Origin: Novosphingobium flavum
Lineage (GTDB): Bacteria > Pseudomonadota > Alphaproteobacteria > Sphingomonadales > Sphingomonadaceae
Reading direction: 5' to 3'
Length of the DNA stretch: 64,000 bases
Assembly: GCF_014230315.1 (NCBI RefSeq)
Contig: NZ_JACLAW010000011.1
Location: 92,763-156,762 of the forward strand
Shown: positions 53,491 through 62,321 of the stretch, in pieces
Position numbering within the stretch: the stretch's first letter is position 1
How the letters are laid out: each line of letters opens with the position of its first letter
Made by a program: the position numbers and the translations under genes
Notes under the pieces: model-generated
What the model was told of the DNA's origin: nothing
Seen by the model: only the letters and a program-made list of their open reading frames with translations
Database searches by the model: none

Positions 53491-54531
53491 ATGCAAGAGA
53501 TCGGGGTAGGACTGATCGGCTACGGCCTCGGCGGCAAGGTATTCCACGCAGCCTTCATCACGCGCACCGCGGGCATGCGCCTGCGCGCAGTGGTGTCCCG
53601 TGATCCAGCCAAGGTCCACCACGATCATCCCGAGGTCGCGGTCGTGCCGCACGTCGATGAGCTCCTCACGCGGCCCGATATCGATCTGGTTGTCGTCGCC
53701 AGTCCGGATGAGCTCCATGCCGGGCATGCCCTGGCGGCGCTGGCCGCCGGCAAGCACGTGGTGGTCGACAAGCCGTTTGCGACCAGCCTCGCCGACGCGC
53801 GGCGGGTGGTCGAGGCGGCGGAACGCAGCGGGAAGATGCTTACCATCCATCACAACCGCCGCTGGGATGCCGACTTCCTCACGCTGCAGGACCTGATCGC
53901 CAGCGGGCGGTTAGGACGAATTGTCCATTTCGAGAGCCGGTTCGACCGTTGGCGTCCCGAACCGGGTGCCACCTGGAAGGAGGCGCGGGCCGGCGGCTCG
54001 TGGCTCGATCTCGGCCCCCATCTGGTTGACCAGGCGCTGGTCCTGTTCGGAATGCCCACTGCGGTGACCGCGGACCTGGCGGTCCTGCGCGACGGGGCAC
54101 CGGCACCGGACTGGTTCGAGGTCATCCTCCACTATGAGGCGATGCGGGTAACGCTTCATTCGAGCAAGCTCGCCGCCGATCACCGGCTGCGTTTCGCGGT
54201 TCACGGCACAACGGGGACCTGGCTCAAGCATGGGATCGATCCGCAGGAGCCTGCCATCGTGGGTGGTGCCATTCCTGGCGGCGCGGTCTGGGGTCACGAT
54301 CCGGACCACGGCCGCCTGACCTCGGGCCAAAATTCTGATAAGCCAGAATATATCGCCAATCGCAATGGCGACTATGGCCTGTTCTGGCGCCAGCTGGTCG
54401 CCGCGATCCATGGCGAAGGCGCCAATCCGGTGCCGGCCGAGGATGCAATCCAGGTTATGACCGTGATACAGGCCGGCCTGGACAGCGCCCAGCTGCGCCG
54501 CACCGTGGACCTGGTCGCAGATCCGGTCTGA
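53491..54531 (+). CDS. Gfo/Idh/MocA-family oxidoreductase (YdgJ/IolW-like)
   Basis: The 346-residue protein starts with the Rossmann motif VGLIGYGLGGKVFHAAFI and has VVVDKPFATSLADARR (family E/D-K-P Lys), HHNRRWDADF and GGSWLDLGPHLVDQAL. These match the YdgJ/IolW group, NADP-dependent scyllo-inositol dehydrogenases and related sugar oxidoreductases. The ATG at 53491 has AAGGA upstream; an earlier in-frame start at 53377 is unlikely. It appears to be a single-gene unit, ending before the HU gene. Substrate not certain. Confidence 0.83.
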   Translation: MQEIGVGLIGYGLGGKVFHAAFITRTAGMRLRAVVSRDPAKVHHDHPEVAVVPHVDELLTRPDIDLVVVASPDELHAGHALAALAAGKHVVVDKPFATSLADARRVVEAAERSGKMLTIHHNRRWDADFLTLQDLIASGRLGRIVHFESRFDRWRPEPGATWKEARAGGSWLDLGPHLVDQALVLFGMPTAVTADLAVLRDGAPAPDWFEVILHYEAMRVTLHSSKLAADHRLRFAVHGTTGTWLKHGIDPQEPAIVGGAIPGGAVWGHDPDHGRLTSGQNSDKPEYIANRNGDYGLFWRQLVAAIHGEGANPVPAEDAIQVMTVIQAGLDSAQLRRTVDLVADPV

Positions 54532-54646
54532 CGGAGGGGATAACCACGGTCCGACCGAACAGTCTCGTGGATCTCCGCCGCATCCCGCTGGACGCTGCCG
54601 GTACGGCGCCTTAGTCAGGCCGCGCAATTACTGGAGCACCACGCAC

Positions 54647-54922
54647 ATGAACACGTCCGATCTCGCCGACACCGTTGCTTCTGCCGCTGGCCTCACCAAG
54701 GCCGACGCCCGCAAGGTCGTGGACGCGGTGTTTGCCGTGATCACCGAGGCAGCCGCCAAGGGCGAAGAAATCTCCCTGAATTCCTTTGGCAAGTTCAAGG
54801 TCAAGGAAAGCGCAGCGCGCGAGGGGCGCAACCCCGCGACGGGCGAGCCCATGCAAATCGCGGCTTCGCGCAAGCTCGCCTTCAGCCCGGCCAAGGCGGT
54901 GAAGGACCGGCTCAACGGCTGA
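54647..54922 (+). CDS. HU-family DNA-binding protein
   Basis: The 91-residue histone-like protein has MNTSDLADTVASAAGLTKAD, NSFGKFKVKESAAREGRNPATGEPMQI and the C-terminal helix LAFSPAKAVKDRL. The central RNPATGE arm holds the intercalating Pro. It binds and bends DNA as a dimer in the nucleoid. The preceding 115 bp should hold its promoter. Confidence 0.93.
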   Translation: MNTSDLADTVASAAGLTKADARKVVDAVFAVITEAAAKGEEISLNSFGKFKVKESAAREGRNPATGEPMQIAASRKLAFSPAKAVKDRLNG

Positions 54923-54932
54923 CCCGCTGCGA

Positions 54933-54950
54933 CGCCGGGCCCGCCCGGCG
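54933..54950 (+). terminator. GC-rich stem-loop after HU gene
   Basis: CGCCGGG (54933-54939) pairs with CCCGGCG (54944-54950) around a 4-nt loop. No T-run follows, so termination strength is uncertain. Confidence 0.35.
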
Positions 54951-55356
54951 CCGCTGCCTTCAACGCGGTAGCGTATGGCACTGGCTTCGGCGACCAACTC
55001 GCCCAACAACCCGATCCAAAGCCATACCAGGTGCCACGCGCCTCTTCGGGCACTTGGCATGACCGCCGACATTCCTGCCCCGCAGAATATCGACTGACAA
55101 TATGGTGGACGCGCAAAATCATCGCAGACAGCCTCCGCGCTTCCAACGCGTTGGTCGAAGCCCTCGCCCACATGAATCTGGTTGGGCATCCCGGCCCAGG
55201 CAAGCCAAACTCTGACCGCCGAAAAAAGCGATCACCACCTCAACGGATTGTCTCGAATTTTTGGACAATCCGATTAATTTCTGTTCCATCGGCCTACCCG
55301 GCGACGTAGGTTGGCCCAAGGGATCCCCCTTCCACGATCTTCAACCGGGACCTTGT
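54951..55356. promoter_or_regulatory. Intergenic region upstream of GntR gene with a 9-bp dyad
   Basis: CGGATTGTC (55244-55252) and GACAATCCG (55264-55272) form a perfect 9-bp inverted repeat with an 11-nt AT-rich centre, about 85 bp above the GntR start. It is a good operator candidate for that regulator. The remaining sequence shows no supported gene. Confidence 0.5.
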
Positions 55357-56058
55357 GTGAGCACCGCGACATTGACGCAGAACAGACAAAAGCCGGTCGG
55401 CCAGGATGACGTCGTGAAGGCTGTCACCGAAAGGATCGTGCGCGGCGACCTCGTGCCCGGGCAGCGGCTGGTGGAGATCGAACTGTGCGAACTGCTTCAC
55501 GCGAGCCGCGGCACGGTCCGAGCTGCCCTCAGGGAACTTGATCGGGACGGTCTGGTCGAGCTCGTTCCCAACAAGGGAGCACGCGTGCGGGTCGTCGAAC
55601 TGGCGGAAGCGCTGCAGCTCCTCGAGGTGCGCATGGCCATCGAAAGCCTCTGCGTCAGCCGAGCTGCCGAACGGATCACCGACACGGACGTCGAACGCAT
55701 GCGCCAGTTGGCCCAAGACCTCAAGCAACGGGCCGAGGGCGGCGATGCCGTCGGATACGCGGAATGCACCGGGGCCGTATTTCAGCTCTATACTGCCATT
55801 GCCGACCTTCCGGTTGCCACCGACGAACTGAACCGCTTGCGCGCCCGCAATGCCCGGCACCGGTTCCGGCAGACCTACCGGCCGGGAAGAGCTCGGGTAT
55901 CGCTGCCTTACTGGCTCGCGATCATCGACGCGATCTGCACGCGGAACCCGGCCGGCGCGCGCGCCGCCCTGCAGCGCCTTGCCAAAAACATCGAGCAGGC
56001 GATGACGGACATGGCCAGCGATGACCGGCCATTCGCGGTCCTTTATCCCGGCACCTGA
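55357..56058 (+). CDS. GntR-family transcriptional regulator
   Basis: The 233-residue protein has a GntR winged helix (VKAVTERIVRGDLVPGQRLVE, LCELLHASRGTVRAALREL) and an FCD-like helical domain (LEVRMAIESLCVSRAAERITD). The conserved His residues of metal-binding FCD domains are hard to place. The GTG at 55357 gives the expected N-terminus; an upstream reading from 55261 adds sequence overlapping the operator-like dyad. No adjacent catabolic gene shows what it controls; autoregulation through the dyad is likely. Confidence 0.75.
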   Translation: MSTATLTQNRQKPVGQDDVVKAVTERIVRGDLVPGQRLVEIELCELLHASRGTVRAALRELDRDGLVELVPNKGARVRVVELAEALQLLEVRMAIESLCVSRAAERITDTDVERMRQLAQDLKQRAEGGDAVGYAECTGAVFQLYTAIADLPVATDELNRLRARNARHRFRQTYRPGRARVSLPYWLAIIDAICTRNPAGARAALQRLAKNIEQAMTDMASDDRPFAVLYPGT

Positions 56059-56059
56059 A

Positions 56060-56260
56060 TTACGCCGCTAACGCCGCATCCCTGACCAGCACCCGCACCG
56101 CCGCCATCAGCGTCCCGGCATCGACCAACGCCCGCTGGATCGCATCGAGGCCGGCGGGATCCCTCACCGTGTCGGCACTGGCCGCAAGCGCACTGGCATC
56201 CTCGAGGATACCGGCCACGATCGCCAGCAAGATCCCGGCCTGATCAACGCGTTCGTCCAT
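56060..56260 (-). CDS. Small helical hypothetical protein
   Basis: A 66-residue Ala-rich, probably helical protein (MDERVDQAGILLAIVAGILE). No family was recognised. It is downstream of an XRE-type regulator on the same strand, with 60 bp between, and may share its transcript. Confidence 0.4.
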   Translation of the reverse strand: MDERVDQAGILLAIVAGILEDASALAASADTVRDPAGLDAIQRALVDAGTLMAAVRVLVRDAALAA

Positions 56261-56320
56261 GAGGCACGGCGTGCCGTGACACCGCCGTGAAGTCCAGACG
56301 CAGCTTTCTCGGGGTTCACC

Positions 56321-56524
56321 TCAGGCGAGCAGGTCTCCGGCCGGCACCGCAAACGGAACGGCGAGCTTCTCGACCACAGTGATCGTGGGGTTACGCCGCC
56401 CGCGCTCGATGTCGCTGACATAGGTGCGGTGGATGCCGGCGCGGTCGGCATAGTCTTCCTGGCTCCAGCCCTGCGCTTCCCGCAGGCGCCGGACATTGCG
56501 GCCAAGGCGAACACAGATCTCCAC
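56321..56524 (-). CDS. XRE-family helix-turn-helix regulator
   Basis: The 67-residue protein is almost entirely a Cro/C1-type domain: LGRNVRRLREAQGWSQEDYA followed by DRAGIHRTYVSDIERGRRNPTI. It begins at GTG 56524. Short XRE proteins of this type regulate phage, toxin-antitoxin or restriction genes. It diverges from the membrane protein gene at 56647 and is close to the packaging gene set, so a phage-related role is possible. Confidence 0.8.
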   Translation of the reverse strand: MEICVRLGRNVRRLREAQGWSQEDYADRAGIHRTYVSDIERGRRNPTITVVEKLAVPFAVPAGDLLA

Positions 56525-56646
56525 CCGCGGATAGAGAGCCCGCTGTCGCCGATTGATCTACAGACGATCAGTGTCATTTGCACTTGACTTGCGGCGGCCG
56601 CGAAGCGTTCGTGTCGTTACTGATCGTCGACACGGAAGGCTCACCC

Positions 56647-57564
56647 ATGACCCAGCCCGACGCCGCCGCACCCCGCGCATCCGCTATCCCGGCCGGGGGC
56701 CCCGTGCCCGGCTCGCCCGACGTACCGCCGCGCAAGGTCAGCCCGGCCCTGCTCGCCGGCATCGCCCTGCTGCCCGGCATCTTCATCTGGTTCCTGCTGC
56801 GCAAGGGCCACAGCCCGGCGGCGCGGGCTGCCGGGTTCGGCTGGGCCGGGCTGCTCCTTATCGTCGCGGCAAATCTGCCTGCGGGGATGCACCCGGCCAA
56901 GACCAGGGTGGTGGCGGGACCGGCGGCCCCGACCTCCGGGCCAAGCCCGGCGCCATTGGCGCAGCCCACCAGCGGGCAAATGGCCGCCATCCTCGCCGGG
57001 CGTGCCGCGAGGGAGAAGGCCGTAAGGTCCTATATCGAGGCACTCGACGCCGCGCTGGAGGAGAGCAGGGAGACCGGGATGATCTATCACGAGGACCAGC
57101 CTGAGACGACCTGGCAGGTCTCGGTTCAGGCGATAGGAACCGATGGCGATCTCTACACCGAAGGCAACAGGTTCGCCGAAGACGCCGCGGTGCAGGCCCA
57201 CCGCGAAGCCTGGCGCCGCGAGACCGCCGCACTGCAGGCCAAGGCCTTTCCGCGCCTGCGTGTGATCCACGCCAAGGCCCTTTCCGGGAAGCTGTGGGAG
57301 AACGACATCACGGTCGAGGCCACCGGCCCGGGCAACGCGACCCTGCGCTTCACCGGCTACCTGTTCGCGGCCAACCGCAACATCAAGGCGGTGATGGAGA
57401 AGGTTCATGTGGAGGCGCTGGCAACCCGGTTCCGCCGGGCCGAGTTCCGCACCTATCCCGGCGACGGGATCACCTCGTACCAGCTCGAACCCCTGCCCGA
57501 CACCGCCCTCGCCTCGTTCTCGTTCGGCCGCTGGACTGCCGCCGAACGAGCCGGCGCCGAATGA
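56647..57564 (+). CDS. Hypothetical membrane protein
   Basis: The 305-residue protein has a Pro/Ala-rich N-terminus and two hydrophobic segments near residues 33-80 (ALLAGIALLPGIFIWFLL and GFGWAGLLLIVAANL), then a soluble domain of about 200 residues. No family was recognised. GGAAGG lies 8 nt before the ATG. It converges with the terminase gene, 30 bp between stops. Confidence 0.5.
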   Translation: MTQPDAAAPRASAIPAGGPVPGSPDVPPRKVSPALLAGIALLPGIFIWFLLRKGHSPAARAAGFGWAGLLLIVAANLPAGMHPAKTRVVAGPAAPTSGPSPAPLAQPTSGQMAAILAGRAAREKAVRSYIEALDAALEESRETGMIYHEDQPETTWQVSVQAIGTDGDLYTEGNRFAEDAAVQAHREAWRRETAALQAKAFPRLRVIHAKALSGKLWENDITVEATGPGNATLRFTGYLFAANRNIKAVMEKVHVEALATRFRRAEFRTYPGDGITSYQLEPLPDTALASFSFGRWTAAERAGAE

Positions 57565-57594
57565 CCACCCTGACCGCAGCGATCGGCGCAGCGC

Positions 57595-59085
57595 TCACAC
57601 GATCCAGTCGGGGAGTTCCGGCAGCGGCGGCCGCGGCCCCCGGACCTTGTCCTTGAGCCGTCCCTTGGCGTTGCGCTGTTCCAGCAGGGTGCGCCAGTGC
57701 CAGAACGACCACTCGAGCATCTGGGTCATGCTGTCGACCTGGTCGTCATACTTCCCGTTGGGAAAGGCCCGCAGCTCGGACAGAAAGGTGTCGAGCCCGT
57801 CGAGGCTGGCCGGGAGCCAGACCCTGCCTTCCTCGATCTGCCCGGTCTGGGCCAGCAGCCGCTCGGCCTTGTCGAGTTGCTTGATACCCGGCGGCGGCCA
57901 GGCGACCGGACGGAACGGTCCCTCGGCCGCGAGTTGCTGGACCAGGGCCAGACCGTTACTCGAATGTTCGATGATGACGTGATCGGCCCGCCACCTGGCC
58001 CGCTGCGCGATCACAGCGCGCTTGAGCTCGGGGTACTCGAGACGCGAGCGCAGGATATCGAGCAGGAAGTACCGCCCCGCGACCATGCCCCAGGTCGTGC
58101 AGACCGAGAAATCGCTGGTCGGAAGGGCCGTGGCCGCGGGATCCCAGCTCTGGATCACCCGGTCAAACCGGCAGCGTTCGATTGGCTGTCCGAACCGGCG
58201 CAGTTGCTCCATCCTGAGCAGGTTTCCGCCCGGCGCCACCGGGTTCTGCAAATACTGGGCGGCGTAGTCCTGGGGACCGAGGTTAAGCCGCTCCTGCTCG
58301 AGGACCTCGGCCGGGAAGCGAACCGGATCGAGCAGTTCGCCGCGCTTCCAGCGATGGACGAGGCCGGGCCCGATCCCGACCTCCAGATCGCACTCGGCCC
58401 GCGCCGGCAGGTTGAGGCAGACATAGTCCTTCTCCGCGAGCAGGGCCGGCAGGTCATCCTCGCAGATCCGCTGCTGGATCGAGAGAATGACCCCGGCGCG
58501 CTTGTCGTTGAGCCGTGAGGTCAGCGTGGTCGAGAACCAGGTCTTGACCTCGTTGCGCGCCGGCTCGCTGGTCCGCGCGTCAGCCTTCATGCAGTCATCG
58601 AGAATGATGACATCGGCCCCGCGCCCGGTTACCGGCCCGCCGACCGAGACCGCCCGCACCGCCCCGCCGCGGGTCGTAGTGAGCTTGCCACCGCTGTTGC
58701 CGCTCGGCGCAAGGCGGGTTCCGGGGAACAGCGCCTGGTACCACGGGCTCAGCATGATGCGGCGCCGGGCCTCGGCGTGCTCGGCGCTGAGCGCCTCACC
58801 ATAGGTCGCCACCATGATCCTCGCTCCGGGGTTACGGCCGAGCAACCAGCAAGGGAAGGCGATCGCCACGGTGAACGACTTGAGCGTTCTCGGCTGGATC
58901 CAGATCATGGAGCGCGGCAGCTCGCCCGCATCGGCGCGTTCGAGCCAGTGGCACATCGCCTTGAGGTACCAGGCCGCTTCGAGCGGTGGTTCATCGGGAT
59001 GCATGAACGCAAAGGCCCGCATCAGGAACGGGAACATGCGCGCGCGGCACAGCGCATCGGCGCGGAGCTTCAGCGCCGCGCTCAC
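57595..59085 (-). CDS. Phage terminase large subunit
   Basis: The 496-residue protein has an N-terminal ATPase domain: QPRTLKSFTVAIAFPCWLLG at the Walker A position (degenerate), VIILDDCMKADA as Walker B and SIQQRICEDDLPALL as the coupling region. A C-terminal nuclease domain has QSWDPAATALPTSDFSVCTTWG and GKYDDQVDSMTQ with metal-binding Asp residues. It would cut and package DNA into a prohead. It overlaps the DUF5681 gene by four bases. No portal, capsid or tail genes are in the window, so it looks like an orphan packaging unit. Confidence 0.85.
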   Translation of the reverse strand: MSAALKLRADALCRARMFPFLMRAFAFMHPDEPPLEAAWYLKAMCHWLERADAGELPRSMIWIQPRTLKSFTVAIAFPCWLLGRNPGARIMVATYGEALSAEHAEARRRIMLSPWYQALFPGTRLAPSGNSGGKLTTTRGGAVRAVSVGGPVTGRGADVIILDDCMKADARTSEPARNEVKTWFSTTLTSRLNDKRAGVILSIQQRICEDDLPALLAEKDYVCLNLPARAECDLEVGIGPGLVHRWKRGELLDPVRFPAEVLEQERLNLGPQDYAAQYLQNPVAPGGNLLRMEQLRRFGQPIERCRFDRVIQSWDPAATALPTSDFSVCTTWGMVAGRYFLLDILRSRLEYPELKRAVIAQRARWRADHVIIEHSSNGLALVQQLAAEGPFRPVAWPPPGIKQLDKAERLLAQTGQIEEGRVWLPASLDGLDTFLSELRAFPNGKYDDQVDSMTQMLEWSFWHWRTLLEQRNAKGRLKDKVRGPRPPLPELPDWIV

Positions 59086-59663
59086 TTCTTTTCTCCCTTG
59101 CTGATGCGGGCCGCAATCTCCGCCTCGAACGCGGCGAGGATGGCCTGGTCGGCGGCCGAGATCTCGTCAGGACTCTGCACCGAAGGCCCACCCGAGGCAC
59201 CCGGCTCCACCGCGGCCGGGGGCAAGGCCTTGTGGTAGAGTTCGAACGCCTTGGCGATCGCCGGCAACTGGCCGGTCAGACCCAGCTCGCGCAGCTTGCG
59301 GGCCAGGGCCTCGGCGGTCGAGACGGTCTTGATCCCGCCCTCGGGCGTGCGCAGCACGGTCGGGCTCTCCATCATCGCGACGATGGCACTCGCCTTGTTT
59401 TTCGAGCCCGGCTTGCGCCCCCGGGGACGGCGCGCGTCGAAGCCGGGCTTGAACCGGCTGTGCCTCGGCGGGTTGCAGTAGCCGACTGCCTCATCGCTGG
59501 CGGCATTGCCCGATGCGGCAGGCGTCTGTCCGCTCCCTTTCGGGGGCACGGGCTGGCGGGGCGTCTGGCGGGGCTCGGTCGCCGGGGCCGAAGGGACGGG
59601 ACGGACCCGCTGGCGCACCGGCGGCCGGACGGGTTGATCGGAAGAGGCGGACTTCTGGGTCAT
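59082..59663 (-). CDS. DUF5681 protein, probable small-terminase-like partner
   Basis: The 193-residue protein has a disordered Pro-rich N-terminus and the DUF5681 motif GYCNPPRHSRFKPGFDARRP, then RGRKPGSKNKA, followed by a helical region. This motif family is encoded directly before terminase large subunits and is thought to act as the DNA-recognition partner. It overlaps terL by four bases. Confidence 0.78.
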   Translation of the reverse strand: MTQKSASSDQPVRPPVRQRVRPVPSAPATEPRQTPRQPVPPKGSGQTPAASGNAASDEAVGYCNPPRHSRFKPGFDARRPRGRKPGSKNKASAIVAMMESPTVLRTPEGGIKTVSTAEALARKLRELGLTGQLPAIAKAFELYHKALPPAAVEPGASGGPSVQSPDEISAADQAILAAFEAEIAARISKGEKK

Positions 59664-59750
59664 GGCACAACGTCCTGACAGGAAGATGGAAGAAACGGGA
59701 CACAGACGAACCGACCGCGCTCCCGCTGGCGGAGAGCGCGGCCGCCGGGA

Positions 59751-61463
59751 TCACTCGTCGGGGTCCTCGTCGTCGGGATCGTCCAGGCTGACGGCGTCGT
59801 CATCGCCGCTGGCCTCTTTGTCCTTCTCATCGGGCAGGTCGCCGCCATCCTCGTCGCTCCCGGCCATGCGGGCGAGCGCGAGTTCGGTGAAGGTCAGGCC
59901 GGTCGCCACATGCACGGCCTGCTTGCCAGTCGCCTTCTGCCACCGCATTATTCCGACATCCACATACTTGGGATCAAGTTCGATGGCCCGGCCGATCCGC
60001 CCCGACTTCTCGCACGCCAGGATGGTGGTGGCCGCGCCCGAGAAGGGATCGAGCACAATCTCCCCGCGGTGGGTCACGTCGCGGATGGCGTCTATCGTCA
60101 TCGGTAAATTTTTGACGGTTGGATGCAGCGCCAGATCGTTGAGGCGGCCGCGGCGCATGGCGTTAGCGCCGGGATAAGACCAGATCGAGCTGCGGTTGCG
60201 CCCCCACTGGCCAAGCCCGAAGTTGTTGCGGTGCGGGGCCTTGCCAACCTTGTAGACGAACACCAGTTCAAACTGGTTGCGATAGAAGGACCCCATCCCC
60301 GGCACCTGCTTGTCCCATACGACAAGCGTCTTCAGTTCGCCGTAGGCCGCATCCCCGGCGTCAAGCATCTCCCGCATGTGCCTGTGATCCATCCATTGGA
60401 ATTGAATCGCCCCATCGACGCTGTAGCGCGCGCACAGCGTGAAGACCGAGGTCAGGAAGGCGGTGAACTCCTCGCGCGACATCTCGCCCGAGGCCATCAC
60501 GAAGTCGGAATGCTTGACCTTGCCGAGCCCGCTGACATTGCCCAAGATCTTGATATTATATGGATTATCTGAATATACGCAGCGCGCCCGTTCTTCGCCG
60601 AGCAGGATCTGGTAGCTCTCCTCCTCGCGCGAATCCCCGCACAGCAGCCGGTGGCCACCCAGATCGAACAGATCGCCCAGCCGGCTGATCGGGGGGCCAT
60701 CGTCGGGCTCGGGCGGGGCATCGTCGTTCTGTGCCTTCTCGTGCAGCAGGGCGTCGATCTCGATCATGTCGAACTGGGTCAGCTCGATCGGCAGGTCGAT
60801 GTCCTCGACCATCAGTTCCCTGATCTCGACCGCGAGCAGCTTTTCGTCCCAGGTGTCGTTCAGGACCAGCTTGTTGTCAGCAATGGCATAGGCCCTGCGT
60901 TCGGCCTCGCTGAGGTGGTCGACCATGATTGTCGGCAGGCGGCTGAGCCCCATCTCACGCGCGGCGAGATAGCGCCCGACCCCGCAGATGATGGTGCCCT
61001 CGGCATCGACGATGATCGGGTTGATGAACCCCAAGCGCCGGATCGAGGATATGATCTGTTCGACCTGCTTGGGGCTGTGGGTCCGCAGCTGGCGCCTGGG
61101 CGGTTTCACCTCTTCGATCGTGCGGTAGGTGACCTCGACCGCGAGACTCTCATCGGGGCGATTGGTGAGCGGCAGCACCTCGCTGCCGGCCGGGACCACC
61201 GGAGTGGCAGTGTAGCGCTCGCGGCGTGGGCGGCAGGTGGGAGCCGGGACCTGCACAACGATCACCGGCTCATCGGCAGGCGACGGGACCGCATCGGTGA
61301 TGGGAGGAGACACAGCACTGCCCGGCCGCCAGCGCGTGCGCACCGGCGCGAGCGAAGGCCGCGTCTCGCTATGGGGCTTGTTGTCGGGCTGCGCGCTGGT
61401 GGCAGCGGGCGTGATCGCAGCCGGGCTGATGCGCTCGCGGCGACGGATCTGGGGCGTTTGCAT
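59751..61463 (-). CDS. ParB-nuclease domain fused to DNA amino-methyltransferase
   Basis: The 570-residue protein has a low-complexity N-terminus to about residue 105 and a ParB/Srx-like domain (PPRRQLRTHSPKQVEQIISS, IICGVGRYLAAREMG, ADNKLVLNDTWDEK). An N6/N4 methyltransferase domain follows, with VLDPFSGAATTILACEKSGR as the SAM motif. The catalytic motif usually reading DPPY reads SDNPYNI here, in an AT-rich codon run. The C-terminus is very acidic. Such fusions occur in phages and orphan packaging clusters and methylate adenine or cytosine. It is 87 bp upstream of the DUF5681 gene. Confidence 0.85.
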   Translation of the reverse strand: MQTPQIRRRERISPAAITPAATSAQPDNKPHSETRPSLAPVRTRWRPGSAVSPPITDAVPSPADEPVIVVQVPAPTCRPRRERYTATPVVPAGSEVLPLTNRPDESLAVEVTYRTIEEVKPPRRQLRTHSPKQVEQIISSIRRLGFINPIIVDAEGTIICGVGRYLAAREMGLSRLPTIMVDHLSEAERRAYAIADNKLVLNDTWDEKLLAVEIRELMVEDIDLPIELTQFDMIEIDALLHEKAQNDDAPPEPDDGPPISRLGDLFDLGGHRLLCGDSREEESYQILLGEERARCVYSDNPYNIKILGNVSGLGKVKHSDFVMASGEMSREEFTAFLTSVFTLCARYSVDGAIQFQWMDHRHMREMLDAGDAAYGELKTLVVWDKQVPGMGSFYRNQFELVFVYKVGKAPHRNNFGLGQWGRNRSSIWSYPGANAMRRGRLNDLALHPTVKNLPMTIDAIRDVTHRGEIVLDPFSGAATTILACEKSGRIGRAIELDPKYVDVGIMRWQKATGKQAVHVATGLTFTELALARMAGSDEDGGDLPDEKDKEASGDDDAVSLDDPDDEDPDE

Positions 61464-61539
61464 GATGAAGCTCCGAAGGTGACATTATGCGACACCAGAC
61501 GCGGATGCGGCCGGTGGCAGAATGCCCCTGGAGCTATGC

Positions 61540-61968
61540 GCAAACTTGCCACGGCAAGTTTGCAGGCGCTCAGGTGCTGCCTGGTGCCCGCCTTATAGCA
61601 GGGCCTTCAGCCCGAGAAAACGAAAATTGCCTCCATGCCTTGGGAGGGCCCAGCAGTGACTTCCCAGACCTGCGATACCGCTGGCGCCGGATTCCCAGCA
61701 GCACCCAGCAAATTCCCAGCAAGCGTCTGCTGGGAATTTGCCCGGAAAGCCCCCAAAACCAACGCTGTGGGAGCGCCGGGTGGGCGCCGGATTCCCAGTG
61801 CGGGGGAAAAATTCCCAGTAGATCGAACGTTTGCTGGGAATCCGGGGCGTGCGCCGTGCCCCGGAACACGGCCGGTCTGAGGGGGCCATCATGGGCAATT
61901 TTGCCAAACGGTACTGCGGGCCAAGGCCGCAGAGAACGACCGGCCAAAATTGCCAGATTTGCTGGCAA
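61540..61968. repeat. Non-coding cluster of short inverted and dispersed repeats
   Basis: Features by eye: a 10-bp perfect stem at 61540-61563; ATTCCCAG at 61691, 61712, 61791 and 61811, with its reverse complement CTGGGAAT at 61730 and 61834; a 16-bp direct repeat GGCGCCGGATTCCCAG at about 61683 and 61783; GGCAATTTTGCC at 61894-61905; and TTGCCAG paired with CTGGCAA at 61950-61968. No supported gene covers 61464-62065. It lies between the ParB-methyltransferase promoter side and tRNA-Ser. It could be a binding array, structured RNA or decayed attachment region. Confidence 0.6.
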
Positions 61969-62065
61969 CCGGGATTCTCCCGGTACGGAATGCACCGCCA
62001 AGGCGCGCGGAATTGCGGGGATTTGAGGCCAAGTGGGCGAGGTCAGTCGTCAGAGACAGACTGCG

Positions 62066-62155
<90 letters not shown>

Positions 62156-62321
62156 GCGAAGCGTCCTTGAGTGACCCGCGAGGGCCATCCGGTCGAAGGA
62201 AGCGCGCCGGTAGCCGATGCAGCGAGGCTTGCCAAGCCCCCATTGCACATCGCCTGCAAAAAGGCGGGGAAGCCGGGCCGCCGCGCCTTGCCGCAGGGCA
62301 GCGGGCGCCTATATTGCACAT

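Noticed and set aside
54611..55189. A 192-codon minus-strand frame over the HU gene
   Set aside because: It is antisense to the clearly recognisable HU gene.
57595..61463. Complete prophage
   Set aside because: Only packaging and methyltransferase genes are present; no portal, capsid, tail, lysis or integrase genes lie next to them in the window.
61690..61841. CRISPR array from the repeated ATTCCCAG units
   Set aside because: Units are short, in both orientations and unevenly spaced; no cas genes are present.
61570..62001. A 143-codon minus-strand frame through the repeat region
   Set aside because: Its sequence is dominated by translated repeats (LLGI from CTGGGAAT), it lacks a start site, and no family pattern is seen.
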